From Porphyra umbilicalis (Eukaryota > Rhodophyta > Bangiophyceae > Bangiales > Bangiaceae): 64,000 bases of DNA. Where the stretch lies: the NCBI GenBank assembly GCA_002049455.2, contig KV918761.1, forward strand, positions 744,001 to 808,000, given 5' to 3'. This document shows, one piece after another, positions 32,186 to 44,100 of this stretch (positions are counted from its first letter, which is position 1; each line of letters begins with the position of its first letter). The notes beneath the pieces were generated by a model. The model worked only from the letters and a program-made list of their open reading frames with translations. It searched no databases and was not told the origin of the DNA. The position numbers and the translations under genes were made by a program.

Positions 32186-33062
32186 GGTGGTGAGGCGGTC
32201 GGGCGGTCGGGCGGTGGCGGCCGAGGTGCCGGGCAAGGCAGTGTGCTGACCCCGGGTGCCAAGCGGTGCCTCGCCGTACGGCGGGCGCTTGAAGGCAAGA
32301 AGAGTGGCAACGTGCCGCTGTTGACCGAGGACTCCCCTATGCCGATTGTGACGTGACCCCCATTGTGTACATATACGCGACCCTTTCTTTACATAGAAAA
32401 GTATTATTCGTGCTGTTTCCAACATCTTTCGTGCTCATGCCACCCATTGTGTTTCTATCACCGGTCAGACAGAGAACTTCTCAAAGAGATTTCGTAGCCT
32501 GTATACCTCTCCGCTGGATGGTCGCGGCGACGAACACTGCGTCACAGTCAGCACACGCTGTGCAGGACGAGAGCCGAGCAGAGCCGAGCGCTGTCCTGTG
32601 AGAGCAGGCAGCCGCGGGAAGGACTGGGTTGCGGCAAACGAGTTGTGTTGCGACTTGGTGAGTGTGTTTCGTCTGTCAGAGCACGACAGTCGAGGAGGCG
32701 GGCGAGTTTGCATCTGCTCTTCCATAGCGCGCACCAGTGAGTGTACACCAAACCCTTGACAGAGACCCCTACCTGATTGTGCCTGTTCCCTGGCCATAGG
32801 CATGTTCGGCGCCAAGGCCTAGCGGTGATTGAAGCACTGTCACGTCACTCTTGGGGCAGGGCCCTGGAGCGCTCTCTCGACGCGTATCACAGGCGCAAGC
32901 AGGAGCACACCGTCGCTTGCTCCTCGCGGAGACAATGCGGAGCACGTCTGCATCCCCTTCCGCCCATCCAGCGGCGCGTGCCTCCCCAAACGCCCACCCG
33001 CGCCGCCGCCACCTCACGCTACCCGTCTCCCCCCCCCCCCCCCCGCATGCCCTGCTGCCGCC
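32186..33062. other. Convergent intergenic region between one-helix and GT90 genes (right arm)
   Basis: Homologous, inverted, to 23582-24458 at both ends; the middle (about 32420-32780) is not obviously alignable and may reflect an insertion or replacement in one arm. A C16 run lies at about 33029-33044. Confidence 0.5.
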
Positions 33063-34521
33063 CTACACCTTTTGGTTGGTCACCTCAATCGCCCCCGTCT
33101 CGAGCTTGATGGTCGGCTCGGCGAGGCGCTTGGTGTACTCGTCAAGCAACACCTCCACGTACGTCTCAATGCCCGCCAGCGTCAGAAAGTTCCACGCAAA
33201 CTCGTTGGCCGCCGCCACCACCGCCCGCGTCTCCGAGTCGTGGGCGGCCGCCCATGCGACCTGCGCCGACGTGTCGCGGAAAAAAAAGTCGGTTGGGATG
33301 TAGTGGGTGTACGGCCGCAGCAGCGGCTCCCAAAACTGCCCACACGGCGTCTCCTGCTTGATGACCGCCGACGGGCCAAACACCTGCTTGTTCATGCGGT
33401 CCGCCCAAAAGCAGTTGCCTTCCGCGTAGAGGATGTACTTGAAGTGGTGCTGCTCCTGCGGCGTCAGGCGGGAGAGGGCGGTGTGTTTGCCGTCGCAGGT
33501 GCCGCCAATGGACACGTCAAAGGAGGTCGGCTCCGTCTCGGCCAGGTGCAGCAACCGCGTGCGGCCGACCGCGTCGCACTGGGTGTCCGCGTCGGCCTTG
33601 TCCTTAAAGTACATGCTCGGCCGGTTGCCGCCCCGAAAGACCGCCTTGGACACCTTGTCCGCCCACGGCGTCGAGTCCGCCGCGTACTCCTTGACGTACC
33701 CGTCCCACGACTCAAAGCCGCCGCCGCGGTCGGCGTTGTCCTCCCACATGGGAAAGGGGATGTTGTCGGAAAAGTTGCAGCTGACAATGGTGAACACCGG
33801 GTTGCTTTCGGTAAAGTGGGCGCCCCGATACGTGTGCTCCTTGTTGACCGTCTGCACGCAATCGTGGATGGCGAGGAGGAACTCGGTGTTGCGGACGCGG
33901 CCGGCAGTCGCCAGCCGGCTCAGCAACCAAATGATCTCATTGAGGCGGGCACGGTAAAAGGGCTTGGCGTTCTTTGGCACCTCGTACGGGTCCAGCAAGT
34001 ACACCTTGCCGTCAATGACCTGCAGCAGCATCGATTGGATGCCCTTGTTGGCGCCCGGCGGCGTCAGCGCGTATGTCTTGCGGCGGAGGACGTCAAAGAA
34101 GCGCTGCCGACTGATGCCACTCGCAAAGGGCGCGGTGTAGGCCTGCGCGAGCTTGCGGTAGTACCCCGCAACCGCGTCCGCATCGAGCTTGCCCGTCCCA
34201 GACGGCACCTGCAGGTGCGGCATGTTGCGGTTGAAGGGGTGGAGGGGGCGCCCGTCGGATCCGGTGCCGACCAGGAGGGGGCCGCCCGCGCCGCCAGACA
34301 CCCCCGCGTCACCCGCAGGGGGTGCCGCCGGCGCCACCGCCGGCGCGGCCACGGGGTCGGCATACGCCGGGACGGCGGCCGCGTGAGGGGCCGCCGCCAC
34401 CGCCGGCTCTGACGCGCCGACCATGGGCACCGCCACGGCGGGGGCGGCCGGCGCGGGCGGTGCCTCGACCGCGGGCAAGGGGCCAGGCGGGTGCGCCGCC
34501 GTCGCCGCCGCCGCCACCGTC

Positions 34522-34554
<33 letters not shown>

Positions 34555-35432
34555 GCCACAGGCGCCCCGTCCTCCGCACCTTCTCGCACCGGATCGACGC
34601 GCACCGGGGGCCCAGCCGGCAGGTCCCCCCCCCCGCCCCCTCCCCCACCCGACGGCCGACGCGCGCCCGCCTCCACCGTCGCCAGCGCGGCGAGCGGGGT
34701 CCCCCGCAGCAGCGCAAAAAAGTCGACCACGTACACCACCAGCAGCACCGAGAGACAGAGGAGGCCCCACCCCTGCCCCGTCACGGGCAGCAGCGCGCCG
34801 AGACGGTGGGTCACAGATCGCACGCCACGCTTGCCGCCACCACTGCCGCCGTCGCTGCCCCGCGCCGACCGCCGCGCGCCGAGGCCGACGGTCGGGCCGC
34901 CGCTGCGCCGCGGTGGCGCCCCCCCCCCGCCCCGCCTATCGGCGGGGGCGACCCCCCCCACGACGGCGGCGGCCGGGACGCGCCCCAACCCCGACCCGCC
35001 GGCGGCGCCGCGGGCGGCAGACGCCACCCACCCCACCGCCGCCGCGAGGAGCCCCCCGCCGCCGCCGCCGCCGCTGCCGCGGCCAGACCGGCGGCGGCCA
35101 CCGCCGCCGTCCGCGTCGGGCCGACCGGCCCGCCGCCGCCCTCCGCCGTCGCGGCCGGGGCGCGGCGGCCGCGGCGCCGCCGCTGCCGACGCCCAGCGGC
35201 CGCCAGCCGTGGCGGCCGCCCCCCGGGGTGCCCCCGCCGACGGCGGCGGCGGCGGCGGGGAGCGCGGTCGCTTGGCGCCGCCGCGGCGGGTGCCAGCGGT
35301 GGCTTCCACGTCGGACGAGCGGCCGCCACCGTCAGAGTAGGAGGAGCGGGACCCGTCACTGTCGTCGTCACGGGGGACACCGCGGTGGCGGTGGGAGCCG
35401 CGGACGCGGCGGCCGTCGCGGTCGCGGGGCAT
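33063..35432 (-). CDS. Glycosyltransferase family 90, type II membrane protein, paralogue 2
   Basis: 789 residues starting MPRDRDGRRVRGSHRHR. It has the same architecture as paralogue 1: Arg/Ser/Gly cytosolic tail, one anchor (GWGLLCLSVLLVVYVVDFFA, about 221-243), Ala/Pro stem including a polyalanine tract, then the GT90 domain from about 398. Catalytic-region landmarks are AVFRGGNRP, HHFKYILYAEGNCFWADR and HYIPTDFFF, essentially identical to paralogue 1. Tail and stem sequences differ in length and order of low-complexity motifs. Scattered substitutions occur just before the catalytic core, for example LQVPSGTGKLDADAV against LQVPAGTGKLDKDAV. ATG 35432 is preferred over the upstream in-frame ATG at 35522 because it aligns with the MGRGRDR start of paralogue 1. 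Donor and acceptor are unknown. Confidence 0.85.
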
Positions 35433-38400
35433 GGTGCGGCGCCCGCGCGCGCGGGGGGGGGGAGCGACGCGGGGCGCACGCCAGACAGTGGGCGGGGGCT
35501 GGCGATGCCGACGCGGTGGCAAGGGGGGCGTCGATGGGGGGGCACTCGCGGAACGTACGGCGGCTCGACCAGAAGAGCGTGCTCCGACGTGGCCGCACCG
35601 ACCGACGGGCCGGCCGCGTCACACAATGAGCGTGAGACCACTGCCAGCCACCGTGGGCCACACGCAGGGCGCGCGGGGGAGCGTCGTTGCTGGCAGCCTC
35701 GCAGATCCCGCCTTGCCGCCCCCCGCCGACTTCAGGAAGCCACACGGCAGCGGCGGGGCAGGCGGTAGCACGTCGACAGAGGCCGACGCCTTGCGCTCAC
35801 GCCCCGCGCTCCACCAGAAACCACCCAGTCACACGGGGCGTCCTCAACGGGATACGGTGGGAGGGACCCGCAGCGGTGGCGGTGCCAATGCAACCGTCGG
35901 CGGCGACCGCCGGTAGTCACGCCATGGCCACTGTGCGCCCACCATCCTCCCCCCAACCTCACGCAGCAGACCTGCTGCAGCCGCACCGGTACGTGCTTCC
36001 GGCATTGTCCAGCTCAAGTCACCAGCCTGTCGGCCCACAGCATCCGGTAGAGAAGGGGGGGAGGGGGAAGAGGAGCGCGTGTCAGCAGGCCCCGTCCCAC
36101 GACGCCCAATTCAGATAATCATGGGGTGCCATCATGGATGACGGACCGCCGAGGCGATCGACGGCGCCGTCTGCCGAGCCACTGGGATCTGTGCGGGGGG
36201 GCCGTCGCGAATCGAATGGTGAGGCGGGCACGCCTGACGGCGGGTGGTCTAGGGGCAGTGTGGCGGGGAACGACTACCGGTACGGGCGCGGTAGTCGCCG
36301 CCTCCCGCGTACGAGTGCTTCGCAATGCCACGGCGCCTGCGCTTCACTCCGTTGGGGCACGACTCCGCTCCTCTATTTAGTAAAATTAATATTTGGTTCT
36401 TGTACTTGTTTTTAACTGTGGCAGCCACGTCACGGCTTTGCGTCGACCAGCTCGTGGCGAACAACGGCCAGAGGTTTCCCCGGTGGCCCGGGGCGCTGCC
36501 TGCCACGTATCTGCATCCCAGTCATGATGATGATACCACCGGACCGTAGGTCAAGCCCAAACGAGCTGGCAGGCCTCCAAGGCGGACTCCCACCGCCTCG
36601 TGTGTGGCCACACGACTTCGTCTTCTCCTGCCCACACACCCGCCCGGTGCGGTTGGATGGCACCCGCAACCCATCCCCGAGTCAGTGCGGAGCGTCAGGC
36701 GCCAACAGTGCCGCCTTGATGAGGGTTGACCGACGACCGCGACGCCCGTTTCGCACTCGTTGCCGCGCAGCGAGGCCACCGTTCGCGCCGCCGCACCCTG
36801 TCTACGTGGTGTGCGCGCGCCACGGCGGCGCCAATGGGGTCTCCGCACCGCGTCACGACGCACAAATGAGCCTCATGAGTGGGCTGAAAGCATCCGACGC
36901 CACCTTCGAGGCAGAAACGGTGTCTCTCGGGCCCATCTCAGGCCGCGCCAAGAAGCATCGCGTGAAACGACGGCACGGAGAGCCGTGGAACGGAGTCTGA
37001 GGCGCTGCCGGCTTCTGGGTGTAGAGAAGTTCCCCCTCTCTCTGTCCGCCTCAGACCGCACCGATCGCAGGTCGTCCATCAACCGGCGCGAGGCGGTGAC
37101 CGTGACTTCCTTCCTGGTCACAGTCTATTCTTTCTGCTTGTCAGCTGCGCTATTATGCTCTGGCGTCCTCAAAGCTGAGTCTCGAGAGCTGCACGTCTTC
37201 CGCGAAACGCCTGTCAATATGGCCGGCTCATGACGCGCCGCGGACCCAGTTTCGTTGTTTCTTTCCTGTGTTCACACGTATTGACCGCAGGCGAGGGGGG
37301 CCACACCCCCTCATGGAGGCCGCATTCACCTTGGATGACCATCGCATGGAAGGCGCTGGCGAGGCCCAAGCGACATCTCATGGAAGGCGCTGGCGAGGAC
37401 CCAAGCGACGAGCGCCTGCCATGCAATGGTCGTGCAAGAAGCACGTGTCCCTGGGGTGTGCAGATTGTACACGCGCAATTGTGGTCCACAATTCAGACAC
37501 CTGGGTCGGGTGGCTGTGCTATGTATACCCGTGTGTCATGCACCTATGTGCGTGGCAGCCCGACAACGCCACAACTCATAATGCAGGCAGTGGAATCCTG
37601 AGGGGCCTGGCCACGTCTGTGGAAGGCTCATTTCTGGGGGGAAACACACCGTGGCTGCGTGCCCCTTCCAAGTTGGTGTGACGCTGGCGTGCCCGGCGAG
37701 AACTCGACCGCGGGCCCCACTCTGATGGTTGCGGGCAGCTATGCGGTGGAGACTGGGCGCACCTTGCCGAACAGGATTGCGAGTCCCCAGCGGCTGACAG
37801 GCAGAGCCCTGCAGGCATGGTCTCCGGCAACACAGACGGCCCGAGGAGCTTCTGCGACAGTCGTCCGTCACGACACCTTGGGTGCAGAGGCCGGGTGAGG
37901 TCGATGCCACTCGTAGCCACTGTTGTGTTCTTACCCTATGCGCCAATGAACGGATGCCATCCGACCAAAGTTGCCGCGTGCTGCTGCAAAGCTTCGAGGG
38001 TGAGCATGATGGAGGTCCCCGCTGGCGAGACGGACACGCAGCGCTCGACAACGAGGTCACGAGTCTTCTGCTTCTTAACCGGAAGACGGCTCTCCCATCT
38101 TCGTGATACAGTACCGTCTGTCTGGATATCCTACGTTGGGGGCCGCGGGCCTGGGTGGGCCGACGGCCCCGCAACACTCCCCCGAGCGGGCCAGATTACA
38201 TCGGGGTGGGCAGCCAGCCGTCATTGCGATGCAGGTCTATCATAGAGGGTATGATACCACTGCGCATTGTTTCTCCCTGCACGCGCCGCTACAGCATGAG
38301 CCGCGGCTCACGCCGGAGCAGGACCTTAGAGAACACCGCCAGGGTGCAACTCGGTCGTTTGTGGCTCGTTGCATGCTGCAGAACTGTCTGCCCAGGACCC

Positions 38401-39841
38401 AGTATCTAGGCGGTGCGCCGCTCCTAGCCCGGCGGCACGCACCCACGTGGCAGGGCCCGCCTCATTGGCGGCCCGCGGTAGCTGCGGCCCTGCCTGCTCA
38501 TTCCAGTAGTCAGCCCCTGAGCCCCATCTCCAGCGTACTCCGCAGCTGTATCGGCTGCCGCCCAGAGGCCGCCCGAGCTCCTCCACAGCCCATTTCGGTT
38601 GGTCCCTCACCCGTCGAGGTTGCGTTGACGGGTGGCCTCGAAAGGAAGGCTAACGGAGGGGCCTTGCACACGGCGGTCGACAGCGGCCACCGGGAGCTGG
38701 ACCTCACTCGATCCAGTAGCGTCCCATAGGTGGCTGGTCTCCACCGGTGGGCGGGCGCTGATCCTTTGAGTTTCCTCATGGAGAGTCTCGGCAGAGCAGC
38801 GCGCACTCTTCCTCGCTAGCCCCTCGTTGCAGGGTAAGACACGGACCACCCGCCCCATTGACCTGTGGAGCTGTCTGCTCTGACCGGTAGCCATCCGCGT
38901 CGCCGCAACGAGCCCAACGTTCGACTCTGCCGACCCCGCCCGCACGACCCGGGGACGGCGCCTCGCCTCCTGTATGTGACTCTTGACTTCCGTCACTCCA
39001 CTGACCTCCCACGTCGCAAGCACTCATCGAGGGGTCGGCTCCAACACCGACGGCACCCAGGGGAGGGGCGGGGGCGCGCAGAACTTTCAATCCGCTTCCC
39101 TCTTCCTCCCGCGCCGCGTCCCTCTCGGGGGCCCTGCCGCTTTGGTCGCTTCCAGACGGCGACTGACCGCCGGTGCGCGTGACCGGCCTCTCGTGGCACG
39201 GGCGGGTGGCCTACGTTGGCGTAGGCTTGTTCTGTGGCCGTCACTCCTCTGCCCGCGCCGAGATAGCTCGCGGCTACCGCGCCGCGGACGTCGCCGTCGT
39301 GGTGCCTGCACTCGTCCGGTGGAGGGCCGTGCACGCATTTTTCTTTTTTTGGCCTTCACGACCCTCACCGAGTCCACGGGGTCCCACCTTGCACCCGCAA
39401 CAAGGTCGTGTTCGCCCGCGACCGCCTGCGGCAGTCCCAGATACGATCGCCCGTGGGCGTGTGGCGCCGGCGCCTCTGCGCGCGCCGCGCGGTAGCTGTG
39501 CACCGACGGGCGGGTGGGTGGGCGATTGTGGGATGACCCACCCACGCGTCAGCCCGGGGCTTAAGAGGACCCCGAGGCGTGGACCGCCGGACGCAACACG
39601 CAAGCCGCGCGTGCACATCTACCCGGCTCACCTCCAAGTCCGCGGCACGAGCCGCGGAGACCAACGCCACGCTGTGGTCACCTCCACGACGTCGTGCTCC
39701 GCACCCCTCACCGTTCCACCTGGCGTACCATCGCCAGCACGTGAACCCGCAGCGGCCTCTACCAATCCGTGCGGGGACACCACGGCGATCATCCGGGTCA
39801 GCGGCGCCCCCCCGAACGCGTTCCCCAACGCCGCGCCCACC
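35433..39841. other. 4.4 kb without a recognised gene
   Basis: The GC content is lower than in the genes, and open frames are short on both strands. One minus-strand stretch (about 37950-38060) reads VERCVSVSPAGTSIML, then LEALQQHAATLVGWHPF before a stop, which looks protein-like, but I cannot assign it. An AT-rich segment lies at 36370-36420. The last 600 bp are presumably the promoter of the GATA-like gene. No RNA gene was recognised. Confidence 0.4.
37345..37412. repeat. Tandem duplication, 34-bp unit
   Basis: CATGGAAGGCGCTGGCGAGG followed by CCCAAGCGACATCT at 37345 is repeated 34 bp on with one inserted base (ACCCAAGCGACG). Confidence 0.7.
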
Positions 39842-41416
39842 ATGGACCGCCGCGCGGCGCGCCCACGCAATAGCGGCGGCCGGTTTGTGATGCTCACTCC
39901 CGAGCAGCGGGCGGCGCTGCTCGCCGCGTCGGGCCCCCGCGTGTGCGCCCGCTGTTCGACAACGTCGACAACGCAGTGGCGGTTTTGGATGCCGCCACCG
40001 GGTGCAGCGCTCGGCGGGCAGCCGGGAACGCCTGTGGGGGCGGCTGCACCGCCGCCGCGGATGTCACGGGGGAGCCTTGCCTCGGTGCCACCGTCGCCGG
40101 GCGAGTCGGCAGCGGAATCTGCGTCATGTTCCTCTCGGGGCGGCAGCACCAGTGCCAGTACGTTTTTTCAACCGAGTGCATGGTCATGGGCGAGAGTGAG
40201 GAACAAGAGCATCTTGAAGTTAGTGTGAAGCCCTCCTGCCGCGTTGATGCAGTGCAGCAGCCACCAGTGCGACGCTCGCACGGGAACGAGTGCCCTACGA
40301 GATTTCCCACTTGAGCCACATACTGATGACCTGCTTTTTTCACTGGCCCTTTTCTTCTTTTTTTTTGCTTTTCTTGCAGGCTGCGGAGAGCAGCCGGCTC
40401 CCGGCCAATCCCAGGGCTCGTTAGCCCCAAGCGCCGCTGCCCAGCGCGTCCTCTTGTGCAACGCGTGCGGCATCAGCCTCAAGCGCCGCACCCGCCGCAC
40501 AGCCAGCGCGCCGACCCACCCAGTGTCCCCGCCGCCCGTCGCCGACATCCGCAAGCCCCGCGCCGGCGGCGCCCGGCGACGGGCCGCGAGTGCGGTGGCC
40601 GCCGCCGTGGCTGCCGCCGCCACCGGCGCCCCCGTTACTGCGCGGGCGACATCAAGCGCTCTGGGGCGGTCCGCGCCGCCGTTTCGCGCACCCTGGGCCG
40701 TCGGATCGGGCGACGCGGCCCCGCTCCCGCCCGTCCGCCCGGCCCGCGCGGCGAGCGGCGCTGCCCCGAGCCTGAGCATCGCCGCCCTCCTCGCCGACGA
40801 GCGGCGGTGTTACTACAGCGACCTCGGGGCGGGCGCGTCAGGCCGGACGGTAGGGGGAGGCTCGCCGGCGCCGTCGGGGGGGCCGGCCCCCTTCCCGCCG
40901 CCACCCCTGGCGGCGGCTGCATGGCCGCCCGCCCGCGCGTGGCCGTCGCCGGAGCCGGCAGGGCCGCCGCCGCTTTCGGGCAGGTACCACAACGCCGCGG
41001 GCGCGTCGCAGCCTGCCGGCACTGCTGTTCCACCGCCACGGCCACTGCCGCCCCTGCGCTCCCTCCCGCCCGTGTCGCTGCCGCCACTGCGCGCCAACGC
41101 GCGCGTCATTGCGGCGGCGCCGCCACGAGCCGGCAAGGCAGCAGCTTCGACGGCCGCAGACGGCGGCGGCGGCGGCTGGGGGGCGGGTGGCGCCTCCACC
41201 GCGAGCCGCTCCACCTCCTTCCCGTCGCCGTCCGAGTTGCAGGCGCGGGCAGGGGCGCCCGCCCCCCCGCGGGCCGTGCTCGCACCGCTGCAGTTCGTGC
41301 CGCGGCGGCCGTACGTGCCGCCGGCGGCTGCGCCGCTGTCGCCGGCGGCGCTCGCGACGCTGTGGCGGTCGCCGGCGCCGGGCGAGTCACGGCTGACGCC
41401 ACCGCGGTGGCGGTGA
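39842..41416 (+). CDS. GATA-like zinc-finger protein with the finger split by an intron
   Basis: A probable nuclear DNA-binding factor. Exon 1 starts at ATG 39842 (ACCATGGAC context) and encodes VCARCSTTSTTQWRFW, the first half of a GATA finger (CxxC, TxTTxW). Exon 2 (40380-41416) encodes VLLCNACGISLKRRTRR, the second half (LCNACG plus basic tail). The intron ends TTTTCTTGCAG. Donor GTACGT at 40158 gives a phase-1 intron of 222 nt and 450 residues, but then about 85 residues separate the Cys pairs. An alternative donor GTGCAG after the PPP codons near 40000 gives about 41. Canonical GATA loops are 17-20, so either way the loop is unusually long or the splice model is wrong. The remainder is Pro/Ala/Ser-rich and probably disordered, with SIAALLADERRCYYSDL a possible short motif. 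Confidence 0.65.
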
Positions 41417-42268
41417 AGGGGTCGCGGCAATCAATGAAAATCGCGACTGAGTGGGGCCGGGTGCCACCATTGGCTCGGGCAGACGCGTAGGACGACCAAT
41501 GTATGACGGGTATTTCCGTGACCGCAATGCTGCCACGTCGGTGCTTTGTCGCTGGCACGCACTGAGCACTGGCGCGGGCAATGTATGTGGCTGCGGGCGG
41601 TGGGTTTGGGGCGTGCGGGACTGGACGACAGCACCTGCGCCCGTCCGCGACGGCGCCGGATGCCGTGGAGCCGCCGCCTGACAGCGACAACGCTCACCAC
41701 GACAGCCCAACCGCTGAGGACGCCAGGCCAGCGTGCCGCATAGGCGCTGGACCAGAGCTGGAGCCGTTGTGGCTCCCGCGGGGCAGCGATGGATCAGCTC
41801 GGTCACACGCGTGGGGTGTGCTCGCCGCCGAGGTACAGTGGAAAAGAAAACAATGGGCGCATCGTGGTAAGAGCTGGGGAATAGAGACGCACTCGTGACG
41901 AAGAAAGACTGAACATGCACGCAGGGCGACGTTGCCCCTCGTGGACGCCACGGAGACACAGAGAGGCATCGCCGAGCAAAATACGGTGCAGCGGAAGTCG
42001 AGTCCGGACACGCATCGTCAAGCATCTCTGTAAAAGAAGGCCCAGCCATAGTCCAATATCTACGCCGAGGCGGTGCCGCGATGTGGCACCGCGGTCGGGG
42101 GAAGCGCCAGGAAAAGAGAGCGAGTCGGACATGACAGCCAGAAGGAGAAAAATGGCCTGAATCAGGCAAGGCGTCAGCATGCTTCAACCTTGCGCGTGAC
42201 ACCACAATAGCATGTCACACAGGGGGACGACCCACCGACGGCGGTGCGCCTCACACCCTCCACCAGCA
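41417..42268. other. Intergenic between convergent GATA-like and thioredoxin-fold genes
   Basis: No gene recognised. Open frames on both strands lack motifs. It presumably contains both 3' UTRs. Confidence 0.4.
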
Positions 42269-43390
42269 TCACCGTCTACGTACCAAGGGTAATGCCCGCA
42301 CCGCCGCCACGGCCGCCACAAACGTCACGCAGTTGGCCTTAACGGCGGCCACGCGCTCCTCCTTGGACGGCCGCCCGCCACCACCACCACCACCACCGCC
42401 CGCGCCCATGCCGCCCGGCGCTCCAACACCCATCGGCCCGCCGCCGTTACCCGCCCCCCCGGCGACAGCCGACGCAAACTGCCCGAGCACCGCCGCGAGC
42501 TGGTCCATGTCGGGGCCCTCAAAGCGATGCACGGGGCGACCCGCCAGGTGGAAAACGAACGTCGGCGCCGTGCCCGTGGACGAGACGCCGACCGCGGCGG
42601 CGAGCTCGGTCGCGGCGGACACGTCGACGGAGAGGAACACGGCGAGTGCGGCGTAGCGCACAGACATGGCAGCAAAGGTGGAAGACACCGCAGCAGCATC
42701 CGTCACGCCACTGGTAGAAGGGGGGGGAGGAGACAAGGGGGCGGGGCGAGGAAGAAATGCATGCCATGTGGTCCGCAGCATGTGAAGGGAGCAACAGACA
42801 ATGAGGCGCACCGCAGTTGAGCAAAAGTGCCGGACCTGTCAGCACACTACATGGACAGCCTGTGCCTTCTCGTGGAGAAGCGCATAGCAGAGGATGAATA
42901 CAAACGGCCATCGCTGGTACGTGCAAAACAATCTCTCCAACAGGGCACATCAGGCAGCGTACGTTCCATGATGAAAGTGGACGACGACCTGAAAGAGGAA
43001 CATTTCAAACGACAAAGACAGGAGAGACAAAGCAAAACGGATACAACAAACAGCACGCCGCATGTCAGGGACGACTGCCCGCAACGAAGGCTCCAAAAGA
43101 GCCCACACCAGTGCACCTACAAAGCCAGCGCCGCAGGCCGGGCCAGGCCCACTGGCACACCGGCAGTCGCCAGGACCGACCCGTGGAGCCGCCACTACGC
43201 GACAATCCTCAACACACTCTCTAAATTCCACGCGACGCAAGCGGTGGAGCATGCAGAGGTGGTGCCCCCACTCACGCGGCGCCGACGATGCCCCCCCCCC
43301 CCCCTCCACCGATTCACGTACCAGCTTCTCCCCAGCCGCCAGCAGGGCCCCCCGAAAGGCGGGGATGGATGCCACAGAAAGGACCGTCAT
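42269..43390 (-). CDS. Thioredoxin-fold protein lacking the CxxC active site, three exons with a 26-nt microexon
   Basis: Proposed exons on the minus strand: 43390-43322, 42988-42963 and 42710-42269, giving 178 residues. Exon 1 gives MTVLSVASIPAFRGALLAAG, then EKL; the microexon gives VVVHFHHG plus part of T; exon 3 gives GVTDAAAVSSTFAAMSVRYA, then ALAVFLSVDVSAATELAAAV and GTAPTFVFHLAGRPVHRFEG. This follows the thioredoxin plan: helix 1, central strand (usually KLVVVDF), FxxMSxxY helix, AVFLxVDV strand and cis-proline loop (TAPTFVF). The position of WCGPC reads about TGVTD, so there are no redox cysteines; a chaperone or binding role is more likely. Introns are GTACGT...CAG (333 nt, phase 0) and GTACGC...CAG (252 nt, phase 2). 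A glycine-rich linker and a short basic tail follow the fold. It is divergent from the Rpp21 gene (408 bp between starts). Confidence 0.65.
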
Positions 43391-43798
43391 GGCGCTGCAG
43401 ACCCGCGGCGCCACGTCCGCCGGTTCACGAAGTGGTCAGCGTGCGGGGCGTCGGCAATGGCGACGCGGTAGCGGGCGGGCTGGCGGCCGACAAGGGCCGA
43501 AGGGATGGGGGCACGCCGACCACGACGACACGACTCCAGCGAGCCCTTGGCCACGTTTGCCGGACGCCGCCGGTCGGCTGCCGAATTGTAGCGGCCGAAG
43601 CCGATTGAGGGGCACAGCGAACAGTGGTGGGGCCACGTCATTAGACCAGCACCGGCAATTCTATTCGGGTTTCTGGGTGGAACGGATTGAGCGCCGATGT
43701 GTCTCTGCCTCGTGCGCCTTCGCGGCCCCACGTCGCTCTGCCTGTGCAGTCGCTCGCCGACCGCCGACGCCGCCCCCCCCCCCCCGAGGCCACCCGCC

Positions 43799-44066
43799 AT
43801 GGCCAAAAAGAAGCGGTACGACACCAAAAACAAGGGAAAAAAACGCAACACCCGCGAAGACGACGCTGCCGCGCGGCTCACCTACCTCCACGCGGCCGCG
43901 CACGTGGTGGCGGCCGCCGCGCCTGCCGCGTCGCGCCTCTACACGCGCGCCCTGCGGCAGGCCGGGCGGCGGATCAACCTCGGCCTCGACGCGGGGACGA
44001 TCAAGCGGGGCTTGTGCCCCGCGTGTGACGGCCTGCTGCTGCCGCCGGGCGTGCCCGCCGCCGCCC

Positions 44067-44100
<34 letters not shown>

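Larger units (their letters stand above)
31700..35432 (-). repeat. Right arm of the inverted segmental duplication
   Basis: Inverted counterpart of 21077-24950. Gene order and orientation mirror the left arm. Divergence is uneven: the one-helix CDS is almost identical, the GT90 catalytic half is highly similar, the GT90 N-terminal half and parts of the intergenic region are strongly diverged. Confidence 0.85.

Noticed and set aside
33063-35768. Long plus-strand frames opposite the second GT90 gene
   Set aside because: They are antisense shadows: Arg/Pro/His-rich, no motifs, while the minus strand carries clear GT90 signatures.
37300-38200. Retrotransposon RNase H or integrase fragment
   Set aside because: Short Ser/Leu-rich matches on the minus strand (for example VTSLSSAACPS) lack any catalytic context and occur in a frame with no further similarity.
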